From: Epiperipatus broadwayi | Lineage: Eukaryota > Onychophora > Udeonychophora > Euonychophora > Peripatidae | Length of the DNA stretch: 64,000 nucleotides | Direction: 5' to 3' | Assembly: GCA_028023455.1 (NCBI GenBank) | Contig: JAQFVV010006648.1 | Coordinates: forward strand, 310,001-374,000 | In this document: in pieces, positions 47,606 to 59,270 of the stretch | Layout: every line of letters starts with the position of its first letter | Position numbering within the stretch: position 1 is the stretch's first letter | The notes under the pieces: generated by a model | Seen by the model: only the letters and a program-made list of their open reading frames with translations | What the model was told of the DNA's origin: nothing | The model's database searches: none | Program-made: the position numbers and the translations under genes

Positions 47606-49495
47606 TGTAAAACTAATATTTCCATTACTATGTGCTTTTATGATTATTATCATTCTGTCCTTCACATCTAACATCTTTTCTATATCCATTACATCCTTAT
47701 TTAAGATTGAATCTAATTATTCTCTAGAACTACCCTCTTTCTCCTCATCATTCAGTAATACTATTTCTCTCTCTACATTCCTTTTTTTAATATATTCCTA
47801 ATTTTTTTTATTCCTATATCTTCCACTTTTATTAATATCATGCAATAATTTACTATTTAAGTTCATTCTCTCTCTATAATTATCTATTTTAGCTAACTTC
47901 TTTTTATTTAAATAGTTTTCCTATTTAATATTACCATCTTTTTCAGTTTCTTTGTTCTTAATAGCACATTTATATGCTCTTCATGCTTTCCCCCTCTTTT
48001 TTACACTTTTACTAATTCTCATTTTTTATTACTTTTATTCTTCTGAATATTCTCACTTAAAATCCTATTTGCCACTTTTTCTACTTCACCACACCAATTC
48101 TTATATTCATTCCCAACACTCTCTTCCATAATTTTTTTACTTTTATTCTATATTCTTCTAACTTATTCTTATTTACTCTCCAGCCATATCTTTCACTATC
48201 CATTCTACTTTATATTGTTTTCCATCACATTACTTGCCATTTGTATTATAAAGAAATTATGATCACTATTATATACTCTCTCTTCATTATCAAACATTTT
48301 AATTTTTCATACTTTATTCATTCTCTCTTTTTCTACTAAAACATAATCTGATATGTGAAATATATTATTTCTAGATTATGTGTATTGGCCCTCATAAATA
48401 TTTGATAAATTTCCAATGCTCAAATTCACTCTCTGACAAAAAATTTCAAAAGCTGCTTATTCTTGTTATTCATGTCATTAATTTCTTCAATATACCCATT
48501 CATATCCCGTATAATCATTATTTTCTTCACCTTTTTTTGAAACTGTATATCCTTAACTAGGCATTCACATATGCTACTGTTCCACTCCATTATAATTTGA
48601 CTACCTCCAGTGGTCATATACACTATAGCCCCCATTCTTTATTGTCTATCTAACTTTATCTCAAAGCACAAATGTTCTTGACAATTTACAGCATTTAAAT
48701 ATTTTTTTGATATTACTCCTATACTACACCTCTTTTTTTTCTATTTATCACCTGCCATACCAAGTCTTCCAGTGTAGGTTTTTCTTCTCTTAGATGTGTT
48801 TCCACTAACGGTAATACCTCAAGCTCTTTGTTTTTACTCACTTTGTTTAATTCCAACCACTTTTCTGGTCTCCTATCACCTTGCATATTCAAATATCCAA
48901 TTTTTACAATTTCTTTCTTTCTTTCTGCCCTTTTGTAAATTCTTTTGACTCTTTCTTCTTTATTATATTTGTAGTTAGTTTGTTTAGCATTAGTTTTACT
49001 GACTCATTTTTTCTCCACATTTACATCTAGATAAGCTATTCTTTGTTTACTTTTTACATCCCATCCATCTTTAACCTTTTTTTGTAATTCTATAACCTAC
49101 AACCCTTTCCCTCTTTATAAGTTTCCCAAAATATATTTTTCATAAATCAAGCCCCCTAATGCTTCACTAATGCAATCCATCTTTACTGTATAACTCCCTC
49201 TTACACACATCCATAAGCATAACATTATTTCTATTGCATATTTTTTCAATCTTTCATTTATAGAACATGCTCTATCTAACATATACCTATTGCTGAATTT
49301 TAGTAGTAATCCAACTATTCCTCTTTTTCCTTTAACCTTATTTAACCTACTAATCAATTCTTTGTACTTATTCATTACTCTCCCCAACAGCTCTGACAAA
49401 TTATTTGTCCCCACCATAACACAATATCTCTACTTTCCTGTTTAGTTACCTTATCTGCAACATCCCTAATTCTAGATCTACATATCAATGTTTCA
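47606..49495 (-). pseudogene. LINE family A 5' part: SGNH-like and endonuclease remnants
   Basis: Minus strand, 5' to 3'. About 49490-49115: RIRDVADKVTKQESRDIVL, then MVGTNNLSELLGRVMNKYKE, then GIVGLLLKFSNRYM, CSINERLKKYA and KMDCISEALGG. The block order (GTN, LP-like, N-x2-L, D-x-I/H) matches SGNH/GDSL esterase-like domains known in some LINE ORF1 proteins. About 48930-48780: KIGYLNMQGDRR and LPLVETHLREE, the Asn and Glu motifs of an APE endonuclease. About 48540-48430: IMIIRDMNGYIEEIND in the place of GD-x-N. Then the linker to the RT. All parts contain stops or shifts. Confidence 0.65.
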
Positions 49496-50688
49496 ATTAT
49501 TTATAATGGAAACAAACATTGGTATATAGACTTAATATGTAAAAAAAAATGTTAATAATTAATTGTGATAAACAAATGTAACCCTCAGTGGCTACAAGTT
49601 GTATATGATATTGATAGAAATTTCAGCAGAATTTTATAAATTGAGCAGTTGCCTGTTTCAATATCCTTCTGGGTGTATCTCTAAGTGCAACAATACAATT
49701 AGTTTGAATTTTACTTGTATAGTGAGTTTTATGCAAGTTTCGGATGGATTACAATATCTCATACAGCTGTTAACTAAATATGCATAATTTTATTTCTTTG
49801 TTTTTGATAATCTGTTGTCTAAATATGCATAATTTTATTTCTCTATTTTTGGTAATCTATGGCTATTTTTTTCTACGTTTTTGTACAAATATAAATAATG
49901 CTTACAATTTTTAAAAAATCATATTTATTTTATTATAATAACGAATCATTCTTTTTTTAAAATAAAGCAATCCATTGATCTCGATTAGAAGCAATATCAG
50001 TTAATATTCTAAACGGAAGTAATTTTTTTTTTTTTTCTAAATGGTAGTAATTTCATCTCCATCTTTTACAATCTTTTTATTTACATTTTTATATAATTTT
50101 GCTACCTGTGTATATATATATTTAATGTAAATAAAGTTTAATTAAAATCTTGTATTTTACATACAGACAATACATTAAAATTGTTATCAGTACAAATGTA
50201 CTGTAGAAAATTAACATAAAGCTGAAAATCCAGATTTGCTATTGAGCAAGGTCAATATATGTAAATGAGCCCACTATATAGTATGAACTGGATTAATATA
50301 ACCGAATATATTTGAGCAGAGAGAGCAGCATTTTATATAATCATGTAAACAGTGATTGTGCAACCTTGTAAGCATAAAACTGCAACATGTGTGTTAATCG
50401 AAGAAGCCAGTAAAATGGTTAAAGACTGATATTAAAATAAAATTAGAATATATGTGTGTCAAAAGCAAAATATGCACAGAAAACTGGACTTGTATATAAT
50501 ATCTGTGCATATGAACAGTTTATCATGTGACCAATTATTGGAATTGCTTAAAGAAGTTAATAATGATTTAACTCTTTCATTTTATTATAATCTCATTCTT
50601 AGCAAGTGAATAAACTTGTTTTTTTTTTTTACTTTTAGTTAATGTTGTTGTTTTATTAATTTATTGCAGATGCGTATACATCTGGTAA
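49496..50688. other. Non-coding stretch, no gene seen
   Basis: AT-rich. A short local duplication, 'atatgcataattttatttct', occurs at about 49779 and 49824. No gene. Confidence 0.55.
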
Positions 50689-50696
50689 CCATAAAT

Positions 50697-51197
50697 TGGC
50701 CCTGATTTAGTTTGCGCTCACAGCCATTTTGAAATCTAAAAATCACTGCTGACACATCCAACTGATAAATGACATAAATATTGAATAAAAGTACTTTAAA
50801 TTCATATTTTAGAAATTATAAGCTAGTAAAAATAATATGCTTTATTTTATTAGGGATTTTTTTTAAAAAAATTTATCTTCATAAAATATTTGAAATATGA
50901 CAGCACAAAGCGCTGGAATATGCAGGGATGGGGAAGGATAGTTTGGACAATCCTTCTGATCATCCAAAAGATGCAGAAGTCTCATCAAAACAAGCTTATA
51001 ATTTCCAAATACCAAATGATTATACTTTATCCCCATATGAAATAAAGCCTATTGTTTTTACTAGCTTATAATTTCTAAAGTATGAATTTAAAGTTACTTT
51101 TATTCAATATTTGTTATTTATTGGTTGAATGTATCAGCAGTGTTTTTGGCTAGTCTTTAGATTTCAAAATGGCCATGAGCGCAAACTAAATCGACAC
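50697..51197. mobile_element. Short TIR element with 8-bp target duplication (hAT-like MITE candidate)
   Basis: 501 bp with terminal inverted repeats of about 160 bp: 'gatttagtttgcgctca' at 50705 mirrors 'tgagcgcaaactaaatc' at about 51176, and the pairing continues through 'tagaaattataagctagta' against 'tactagcttataatttcta'. CCATAAAT is exact on both sides (50689-50696; 51198-51205). An 8-bp duplication is the rule for hAT transposons; the end bases are not a clear hAT consensus. No coding capacity. Confidence 0.8.
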
Positions 51198-51388
51198 CCA
51201 TAAATCTTATTCCTGTGTATATAGCAATTTATTTTAACATTTATTTAAATAATGCTTATAATTAAAAAAATCAAATTTGGTATCTTGATTATATCATAAA
51301 ATAATACTTTTTTTAGGAGTAGTAGTATCACATATTGCAGTAGCCTTTATGTTGAAGTCTTTGTTTGTTAAAAAGAAAAATCAGTCAT

Positions 51389-51490
51389 GTCTTGTATTGG
51401 TGGTCGAGAGGTCAGCGCGACTGCCTTGCACTTGCAGGCAGTTGCCCGGGTTGCGGGTTCACGTCCCGGCCGATGCTATGACACTTTAAA
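51389..51490 (+). mobile_element. tRNA-derived SINE with target-site duplication
   Basis: A GC-rich block of about 100 bases in AT-rich surroundings. Positions 51394-51476 fold as a tRNA-like 83-mer: acceptor GTATTGG with CCGATGC (7 pairs, two G-T), D stem GTCG/CGAC with a GG-containing loop, an anticodon-like stem CTGCC.../GGCAG, and a T arm with B box GGTTCACGTCC (51456-51466). The A box is TGGTCGAGAGG (51401-51411). An A-rich tail follows. 'aaaaatca(g/a)tcat' flanks it (51376-51388; 51491-51503), 12 of 13 bases identical. The anticodon loop is not regular, which argues against a working tRNA gene. Confidence 0.75.
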
Positions 51491-51503
51491 AAAAATCAAT
51501 CAT

Positions 51504-52553
51504 AAAATTTATTGGAAAAAAAAAAATTTAATTACTTCTTTTGTTCATTTTATTTTTATACGAGTTCTGCAATGAAATTAGATTGAATAAATAGATTTGA
51601 TTTAGATATGAATAGCACCTGTCTTGTCTTTGTGGGAAAAAATCATTTTATAATTTTTAATCACTTAGATTTTTACAAAATTTTTAAAACATTCTTCTGC
51701 TTTGCTTAATTTTATTACATTTACAAGCTTTTAATATCATTATTATTACCCGGAGATATTAAAATGAAAAGATTGTCAACATTGTCCATTGTTAAGCTAT
51801 TTACCAGCTTCTTTATTAAAAACTCTTTTTAAGTTGTTTTCATTTATGCATATACTAAAGTTATCACAACTTTAACCCAAGCTTCAAAGATAATTAAATG
51901 TATGATTTCTCCGATCTCCTCTCAAACAAGCAATTCCTTTTAAGATTATCCATGCTAAAGAACTTTCAATGATGAAAAACAATTGTGATAAAAATAAACA
52001 TCCAAATGAAATAAATAAACTTCACTCGTGGATTTTTAAACAAACAAAAACCATTACAAGTTTGAACAAAATTATGAAATGTATTATTACCGCTAATATC
52101 AAATGAGTGAATGTTTATAAGAATTTCTGGTTCCTATTAATAATAAACTGAAGAGTTTATTATTAAAATTATTCTGGACAATTCAAGTCATGACATTTGT
52201 GTATTCTTCTCTATCATTTAAACTTGCCAGGATACTTTTAATACAAACAATGATCTCATAAATATTTTACCAAAATAGTACTATTAATAAATCTTTCAAA
52301 AGTGATCACTCAGTCTGATAATTTCGATTTATTAGCAGATCACAACATTATATTTTTAGATTTTGATTAAGGTTGTAGTAATTTTTTATAAATATAATGA
52401 AGACCTTCTTGTAATCAATTCATATAAGCTTTTGTTGAGATTATTATCCTTTATATTGGTGTTCTTACAAGTTGTATTAAATTCAACTTGTATTCCACCA
52501 TCATGTTTGACATAATATCTTTTCACTCAAATATAAGTTTTGTATTAGAAATG
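51504..52553. other. Non-coding stretch, no gene seen
   Basis: AT-rich, no domain-bearing frame. Confidence 0.55.
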
Positions 52554-55130
52554 TGATGTGATGTGATGTGATGTATTATGGCTTCTCCTTAAACGAAGTC
52601 AAGAATATCTCAGCAATTAAGCCCAGATAAACCTGTTAGCCACTTTCTTTTACATTCCCCACTCTAAATTTACCCATAATCTGCTCTATCCCATTTCCAC
52701 AACATAATTTTTGTCAACTCTATAACCTTTATATCTAAATCCCCCTTATCTTTTCCCAAACCTAGCATAAAAACCAATAATTCACTTTCTGTATAATCAC
52801 TCTTTTCATATTTATTTTTCCACAACTTCATTATATGTACCCTTTCTGTTTTCAAACATTTACATTCAATTAACAAATGCCTAATATTTTCAATTCCTTC
52901 CTTACATAATTTACAAAATAAATCACCCATATTTTTCCATTTACATGTATATTCTTTTGTAGCTAAAGATTCCGTTCGAGCCTTAAACAATAAACTACTT
53001 TCCTTACTATTATCATATATTAACTCACATCTAATATTCTGTTTATTTCTATATATATTTAAACTCTTTTTACTCTCCATACTATTTCTCCATCTCTCTA
53101 ACTCCCTAGTCTTTATTAATAAATTTATTCTTTTATCCCATTCCTTACTACTATAACACTCAATAATCCTCTTAACACAATCATCCCATCTTTTGTACAA
53201 ATATACTGATATAAATTCTTTATCCAAATCTTTTGCATAGCTCATTACCTTTCTCACCCATCTTGTTACCTGCCCTTTACTCATAACCCAATTAAATACT
53301 ATTTTAGCTATTCTTTTATTATCCATAAACTGCAATCTACCAAACATTTTCATTTTACTTTTTGCATCTCTCATATGAAAACTTGACCATCCCATTTCTC
53401 CTTGAATTGCCTCCCTTGCTGTCCATACTTCTGCATCCAATGCATGTCTTCCTATTTCCCTTTGAGTTTTTTCTAAATAATCTAATATCTTTTTACTAAC
53501 ATATAATGCATCATTACCATATGTTAACCCTGCTACTGCAACTCCTTTCCATATAATTCTAGCTACATCATATTTATTATATGAAAATACTGTTAATTTC
53601 TTTATCAATCCCTTTCTTTTCTTTGCTTCATTTATCAATTTTTTCTCCCATTCATCCAAATAATTTTTCTGATTACTTAAAATAATTCCCAAATAACTAT
53701 ATCTATTAACCACACTTAACTTAATATCTCCCAATAAAAATTCTACATCTTCTGTTTCCTCAGTATTAACCATCATTATATTTGATTTTTCTTCACTAAA
53801 TTTAATCCCCATCTCTTTACCCACCCTTGCACATGTCCTCAACATAACTTCCATATCTTCTCTTTTTTCTGCACACAAAAATATATCATCTGCAAAAAAA
53901 AGACCTAACAAAATATATACTCCCTTACTACCTATTAACGGTATCTCTATCCCTCTTCCTAATCTTTCTATTGCTCTTTCCATTTCACTCAAATACAACA
54001 CAAACAAAATAGGTGACATAGGGCATCCTTGCCTTAGTCCCACACCATTTTTAACTTTAATTGATTCTATATTCTCTAATTGATATATATAATAATTATT
54101 TTCATATAATTTCTTAATAATATCTATTAAAGCTTCATCCATTCCCAAATTTGCTAAACTTATCCATAATCTATTTCTATTTACTCTATCATATGCCTTC
54201 TCTATATCTATAAAACTCATATATAACTGTTTATCTGCATTCCTACTCATATCCATAAGTTGTGTAACTACAAATAAACTATCTCCTATATGCCTATCTA
54301 ATCTAAAACCTCCTTGCATTTCACCCACTACATTATTCCCTTCCATCCATTTTACAACTTTACTAGCCACCATATACGAGAAAACTTTATATAAAACTGA
54401 TGTTACCGCTATCGGTCTATAATTATTCAACTTTCTATGATCCTTACCCTTTCCTTTAAATAATAACCTTACTCTTGTATTACTCCAACTACTTGGGAAA
54501 ACTCTATTCTGTGCCATTTTATTAAAACAGGATAATAACTTTACTTTTGCCCTATATCCTAAATTCATTACCATCTCTGCTGCCCATCCATCTAAACCTC
54601 TTGCCTTCCCACTTTTTAATTTCTTCTCTACCTCATTTAGTTCATTTTCTGAAAAACTAATATTCCCATTACTATATTCTTTCATATTTTCTAATATTCT
54701 ATCATTCACATTTAACATCTTTTCTATATTCATTACATAACTATTTAAGATTCTCTCTAAATCTTCTCTAGAACTACACTCAGTTCCCTCATCATCTAGT
54801 AATACTAACTCTCTCTCCCCTACATTTCTCCTTTTAATATAATTCCAAAATTTTTTACTTCCATCTCTTCCACTTTTATTAATATCCTCCAACAATTTAC
54901 TATTCAATTTCATTCTCTCTCTATAAATATCTATTTTAGCCAACTTCTTCTTTTCTAAGTACTTTTCCCATTTAGCATTAATATCTTTTTCACTTTCCTT
55001 ATTCTTAATAGCACACTTATATTCTCTACATGCTTCTTTCCTTTCTTTTACACTTTTACTAATTTTAATTTTTTTTATTACTTTTATTCCTTTCAATATT
55101 CTCACCTAAAACCCATCTATTGTAAACTTA
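52554..55130 (-). mobile_element. LINE family A, copy with intact RT frame
   Basis: Runs on the minus strand from about 55130 (5' truncated relative to the copy at 42.7-49.5 kb) to a 3' tail of GATGT pentamer repeats at 52554-52577. A 3' untranslated stretch of about 90 bases lies between the stop (52670) and the tail. No clear target duplication was found by eye. The intact frame makes it the youngest-looking LINE of the window. Confidence 0.9.
52670..55105 (-). CDS. Reverse transcriptase of LINE family A (811 codons, uninterrupted)
   Basis: Residues 1-130 are basic and helical (linker). Residues 155-175 include KKLKSGKARGLDGWAAEM (RT finger entry), 226-242 KLNNYRPIAVTSVLYKV, 263-276 MQGGFRLDRHIGDS, 297-306 SFIDIEKAYD (motif A, catalytic Asp 300), 357-365 LRQGCPMSP (motif B) and 403-409 FFADDIF (motif C, FADD). 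Residues 468-478 RYSYLGIILSN and 516-535 mark the thumb. A CCHC knuckle lies at C731-x2-C734-x8-H743-x4-C748. All catalytic residues are present. The endonuclease is missing because the copy is 5' truncated, so the frame likely starts inside the original ORF and the first Met is not a natural start. It cannot move by itself, but could supply RT if transcribed. Confidence 0.92.
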   Translation of the reverse strand: MRILKGIKVIKKIKISKSVKERKEACREYKCAIKNKESEKDINAKWEKYLEKKKLAKIDIYRERMKLNSKLLEDINKSGRDGSKKFWNYIKRRNVGERELVLLDDEGTECSSREDLERILNSYVMNIEKMLNVNDRILENMKEYSNGNISFSENELNEVEKKLKSGKARGLDGWAAEMVMNLGYRAKVKLLSCFNKMAQNRVFPSSWSNTRVRLLFKGKGKDHRKLNNYRPIAVTSVLYKVFSYMVASKVVKWMEGNNVVGEMQGGFRLDRHIGDSLFVVTQLMDMSRNADKQLYMSFIDIEKAYDRVNRNRLWISLANLGMDEALIDIIKKLYENNYYIYQLENIESIKVKNGVGLRQGCPMSPILFVLYLSEMERAIERLGRGIEIPLIGSKGVYILLGLFFADDIFLCAEKREDMEVMLRTCARVGKEMGIKFSEEKSNIMMVNTEETEDVEFLLGDIKLSVVNRYSYLGIILSNQKNYLDEWEKKLINEAKKRKGLIKKLTVFSYNKYDVARIIWKGVAVAGLTYGNDALYVSKKILDYLEKTQREIGRHALDAEVWTAREAIQGEMGWSSFHMRDAKSKMKMFGRLQFMDNKRIAKIVFNWVMSKGQVTRWVRKVMSYAKDLDKEFISVYLYKRWDDCVKRIIECYSSKEWDKRINLLIKTRELERWRNSMESKKSLNIYRNKQNIRCELIYDNSKESSLLFKARTESLATKEYTCKWKNMGDLFCKLCKEGIENIRHLLIECKCLKTERVHIMKLWKNKYEKSDYTESELLVFMLGLGKDKGDLDIKVIELTKIMLWKWDRADYG

Positions 55131-56104
55131 AATAAAAAGTGAAAATTAGATAGATGTTAAATTTATGTAAATAAGCATAGATTCTAATTGGTAAGTGTAT
55201 ATAAAATGAATGCTATTATAATAATATGCTAATTAACAACTATTTTGTGTGTGTGTGTGTGTGTGCAACTTCCATTTCACTCTTCTCCAATACGTACTGG
55301 TATCATGATTTACCTATAGACTAGATCTGCTCCACATCAATGTCCTACAAAAAAAATATTCTGATCAATATCAAAAATATTATTTTTATTCCTAAAAGGG
55401 GATTTATAATAGTTAATTCTGCAGTTCACTAGAAGTTTTTCTCTTTTAACCTCTATATGCAGATTTATTCTGTACTAAAACATGCAAACTGCTTAGCTTC
55501 TTCCAAGCTTACAATTTCCTATTCTTTCTTCTAATATTTATTATCTGCTAACAGATATTTAAATGATGTATAACCTTTTTTTAATAGAAGTTTTCATATC
55601 TTGATCTAGAAAATAGTGTGAATTTACAAACCTTACTGACAAAAAAAAATGGATACATCAGAAATATACAGATTCAGAGTGAGAAAATATCAGTATCTTT
55701 ATATCAAATGAAAATGATAAATATGATATTTTCAAATAGAAAGACTTTTGTCCTGAAAATATATAATCTGGAATTGATTAAATGAGTGAATACATATATA
55801 ACTAATAAATTTTAATCGATTGCAACAACCAGATTACTGGAGATATCTATGCAATTTAGTGCAATGGTAAATTGGTAGTCTTAGAGTTGATGATTCCAGG
55901 AAAATTTTCAATCAGGTAAGATAAATAAGAAAAGAAAATAGATTAACTGAATAGAACTATTAAATTATTAGTCTATTGTTTTAGAGTGCTTGAAAGTCAC
56001 ATGATCTTCCAAGCAATCAATTATACAAATATGTTTATTTAGTGGAGATATTGTAATAAATAGTCTACTACTTATACAGCACAGACTGTGTATGTAATAT
56101 TATA
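55131..56104. other. Non-coding stretch with (GT)n
   Basis: No gene. A (GT)n tract of about 20 bases lies at 55246-55265. Confidence 0.6.
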
Positions 56105-56272
56105 AAGAAGGAATAAACTTCCAATCATATGCTTTTATGAATTTACATGCACTCACCCATAGGCATCAGTTTGAAAAGCATAAGTGTATGCTTATGCTTG
56201 TCAAACCAATACTCAAAGGTAAGTGCATATAAATTCGTAAAAGTGCCTGACCGGAGGTTTGTTCCTTTTATA
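56105..56272. repeat. Foldback repeat of about 165 bp
   Basis: 'gcttttatgaatttacatgc' (56131) mirrors 'gcatataaattcgtaaaagt' (about 56225), and 'cagtttgaaaagcataagtg' mirrors 'atgcttatgcttgtcaaacc'. Arms reach about 80 bp including 'aaaggaataaacttcc' against 'ggaggtttgttccttt'. Only one copy was noticed. Confidence 0.7.
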
Positions 56273-56984
56273 TAACATTAATGGAATATTATATAACTTA
56301 TTGATACATAAGAAAAAATATTATATTGGTTATAGAGGAATATCATTAACAGTTTATCATGATCCAAATTATAAAATATTGTAAAATTGTATGAGTAACA
56401 AAAAAAAAATTAGATTTGTAGTGTTTTTTTTATTTAAATAAGTAACATATATGTAAAACTACAATGGATATATCTATATAATATTCAAAGATCTATAAAA
56501 AGGTTCTGGTTTAAAAACCTATGGAAAACCCTTAAGAAATTTGGTAATATTATATTTATAAAAGCTCTTCAAGATCTTTTTGGAAGATTTTTAATTTGAT
56601 ATAAAAATAGTGAGGTATTATTTTGGTTAATGTTCTTATAAAGCAAGATTGCATCTTTCTGCCATGCCTATGATTTGGGTTTGAATCTAACCTATGAGGC
56701 TTGCGAATTTATTTCCAGACAAACTGGTGCATAATTAACACAATTTATCTATCTAATATTGATTAGCACATGAGTATCTAGCTATTTCTAATTAAAGGAT
56801 AAAACAAATGTGGGGAAACAATATAAATCCTCACTGATTAGTAAAGGGTGTTTTAATTTTTTTTTAAATTTGTTTATATTCTCAAAAAACTTAGATGGGA
56901 TTACTGTGAATCCATGATGCTTTTTTTTTATAGAAGAATTCTGTATTTAAAAAAAATACTATTAGATACAGGAGTAAGATTACA
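56273..56984. other. Non-coding stretch, no gene seen
   Basis: AT-rich; no gene or recognised repeat. Confidence 0.5.
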
Positions 56985-58760
56985 CAGTACATATTCAAGT
57001 TCAAAAGACATCTACAGAATGCACTTGATGTTTTGAATGCAACACAAAAACAACTTTGCTTTAGTAATTAATGTTTAAAAATCTCAAATTATTTAGCAGT
57101 CAGAAAGAGAACTGTTCAGAAACTTTTAGCTTGGATTGTTATCAATTTGAGAATCTAAGCCAATTTAAATATTTTGATAGTTTTTATAAGCAAAAAGATA
57201 GACTTAGGTATTGAGAAATAGCACAATAAACTCCAGTATGTTTGTTGTTGCTGCTTTTAATATATTAAAAAATAGAATATTTCATTATAGGAAAATCACT
57301 ATTACAACTAAATTGTCTGCGTATAGTGCTATTATTTTATTTAATTTGTTGTGTGGAAGTGAAACATGGATATCCTATTAATACCACACAAAAGCATTAT
57401 AAATGTTTCATTTAAGGATATTCCTTAAAATTTTAAAAATGCAATAGCAAGATCATAAAACAAATCAATATGTTTTTCAATTTGCTTAATATGGTATTAA
57501 TCAAAAAAGCAAGTCATATATAATGTGACATTACTTTTATAAGCTTGTATTTACAAAAATGTAATACAGAGAGCATACCAATAGCTCAAACAAGCTCTTA
57601 ATTGATATTATAACATCCACTAATGTAAAATCATACTTTCAATGAATTGGACATTGAAACAAATAAACAATTCAATACTTTTTAAAGATGTTGTATTTTT
57701 ATATTGGACTATTTCCATCATCTAATATGTGTACTGAATGCATTTAGAAAAATTTAACCTTATTTAAATTTTCCAAATACTTTCAACACCATCATCACAA
57801 ACCTTCAGGAAAATTCCTAAAGAAGTATTTTATGGAATTTGGGCATGGTTTTCATGGGAGTAGACCTTGTCTACATTATCCTAAAGAAATGTAATATTAT
57901 TTTCATCCAAAAAGTTATGGCAAATAATATAATGCATTAGATATGGTGTTAAAGCATTTTAGAAAGAAAAGTTTTCTGCAGAAGTTCAAAGACAACATTG
58001 AAAAATGTCAAGTAAACAGAAAAAAATAGAGTACTTGTGAATTTTCAAGTAAATGAAGATGGCAGCCCATATTTTTAATAAATATACAATTTTAGAGACC
58101 CCAAAAAAATGTTTGCAAAAAAAAAAAAAATGCTGCCTATATTTACATTTCATTTTTTATTACTATTATTTTTTTAAAAAAGAAATCATTATGGGAAAAT
58201 GAATTACAATGTTTACAATTTATTTTTGTTTTGGATTAACTTATTAGTAGAAAAATGAAAAAAATATATAAATATAATATTTACACTTTATTCATGTTAG
58301 TAGGGTGCACACTGTTCAGTAGCATAGGATCCATTGCATCACATTCTATGAGAGGAAGGTCCCAATTTTTTATCATTAACACAATTTACCAAAAAAACTG
58401 CTGACAAAAAGAAACACTCAATTGAATCAAAGTACAATAATGTTAAGTGTGTCTTGTTACTTCCCACGTTTTAAGTAAAAAAATTGAAATAAAGCTTTTT
58501 AATTAAATTTATTGGAATTTTTTTTTTTTTTAATTTAACAATCAATTTATTAATTTTATTTTAATTTAATAATTATCACATCTTCAAATTATATTTCCTC
58601 AAAACTACATTGAAATACGGGGTGCGTGCCATGTTGGTTTACTTGAAAACTCTTAAGTACCCAAAATAGACCAACATGTTCTATACATGGATGCATTTGT
58701 GATCATAGATTGGTTTGCATAGTCATTGCAAAATTCATCTTTATGTAGTATCGTGTGTGT
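56985..58760 (+). pseudogene. LINE family E, second copy, 3' part
   Basis: Follows the same order as 32830-33690: the block 'acttttagcttggat' (57119) then 'gagaatctaagccaatttaa' matches 32950-32990, then a thumb region full of stops. The C-terminal C2H2 finger is still legible near 58670-58740 as TCSIHGCICDHR with the His half after a 1-base shift. A family H foldback (57696-57812) interrupts it. Heavily decayed. Confidence 0.65.
57696..57812. repeat. Family H end fragment inside LINE E copy 2
   Basis: 'tttttatattggactatt' and 'tccatcatctaatatgtgt' match the arms of the H copies at 6.1 and 8.4 kb, ending in 'ccatcatcacaaaccttcag' as at 8.63 kb. Only one arm is present. Confidence 0.65.
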
Positions 58761-59234
58761 GTGTGAAAGAGATTTTGTTTTTATCTTTTTTCTTGGAATT
58801 GGAATATCCATGTGTTGACAATGATGAAATCCTAAAGACATCATCATTCTAAGGTATTATGAACCACCGATGGATATTAATAAAGGCAAAGCTATTAAAT
58901 AGTACTAAATAATACATGATGATGATGAAATATTAAAGATGTCATCATTCTAAGATATTATGGACCACCAGTGGATAATAATAAAGGCAAAGCTATTATT
59001 ATAATAGTAAATAATATTAATTTTATTTTAATTTAATAATTATCACATCTGCAGATTATATTCCCTTGAAACTGTACATTTATCAAAAATATAGGGTGGG
59101 CGCCATGTTGGTTTACTTAGAAACTCTTAAGTACTCAAAATAGTCCAACATGTTTTATACATGGACGTATTTGTGATTATAGTTTGGTTTGCATAGTTAT
59201 CGCAAAATTCATCTTTATGTAATATCATTTGTCT

Positions 59235-59270
<36 letters not shown>

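Larger units (their letters stand above)
42660..49495 (-). mobile_element. LINE family A, long copy, split by a nested LINE B
   Basis: The 3' part is 42660-44702 and the 5' part 47606-49495, separated by the family B insertion. The 3' end begins with the pentamer tail GATGT-like repeats (42661-42677), as in the intact copy at 52.5 kb. Aligning by eye to the intact copy, the two parts meet within the segment GNISF...EKKLK, with perhaps two codons lost at the junction. This copy extends further 5' than the other and so shows the family's upstream domains. Confidence 0.85.

Noticed and set aside
51394-51476. Functional tRNA gene
   Set aside because: The anticodon loop is irregular, the T stem has a mismatch, no T-run terminator follows, and target duplications flank it. 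SINE preferred.
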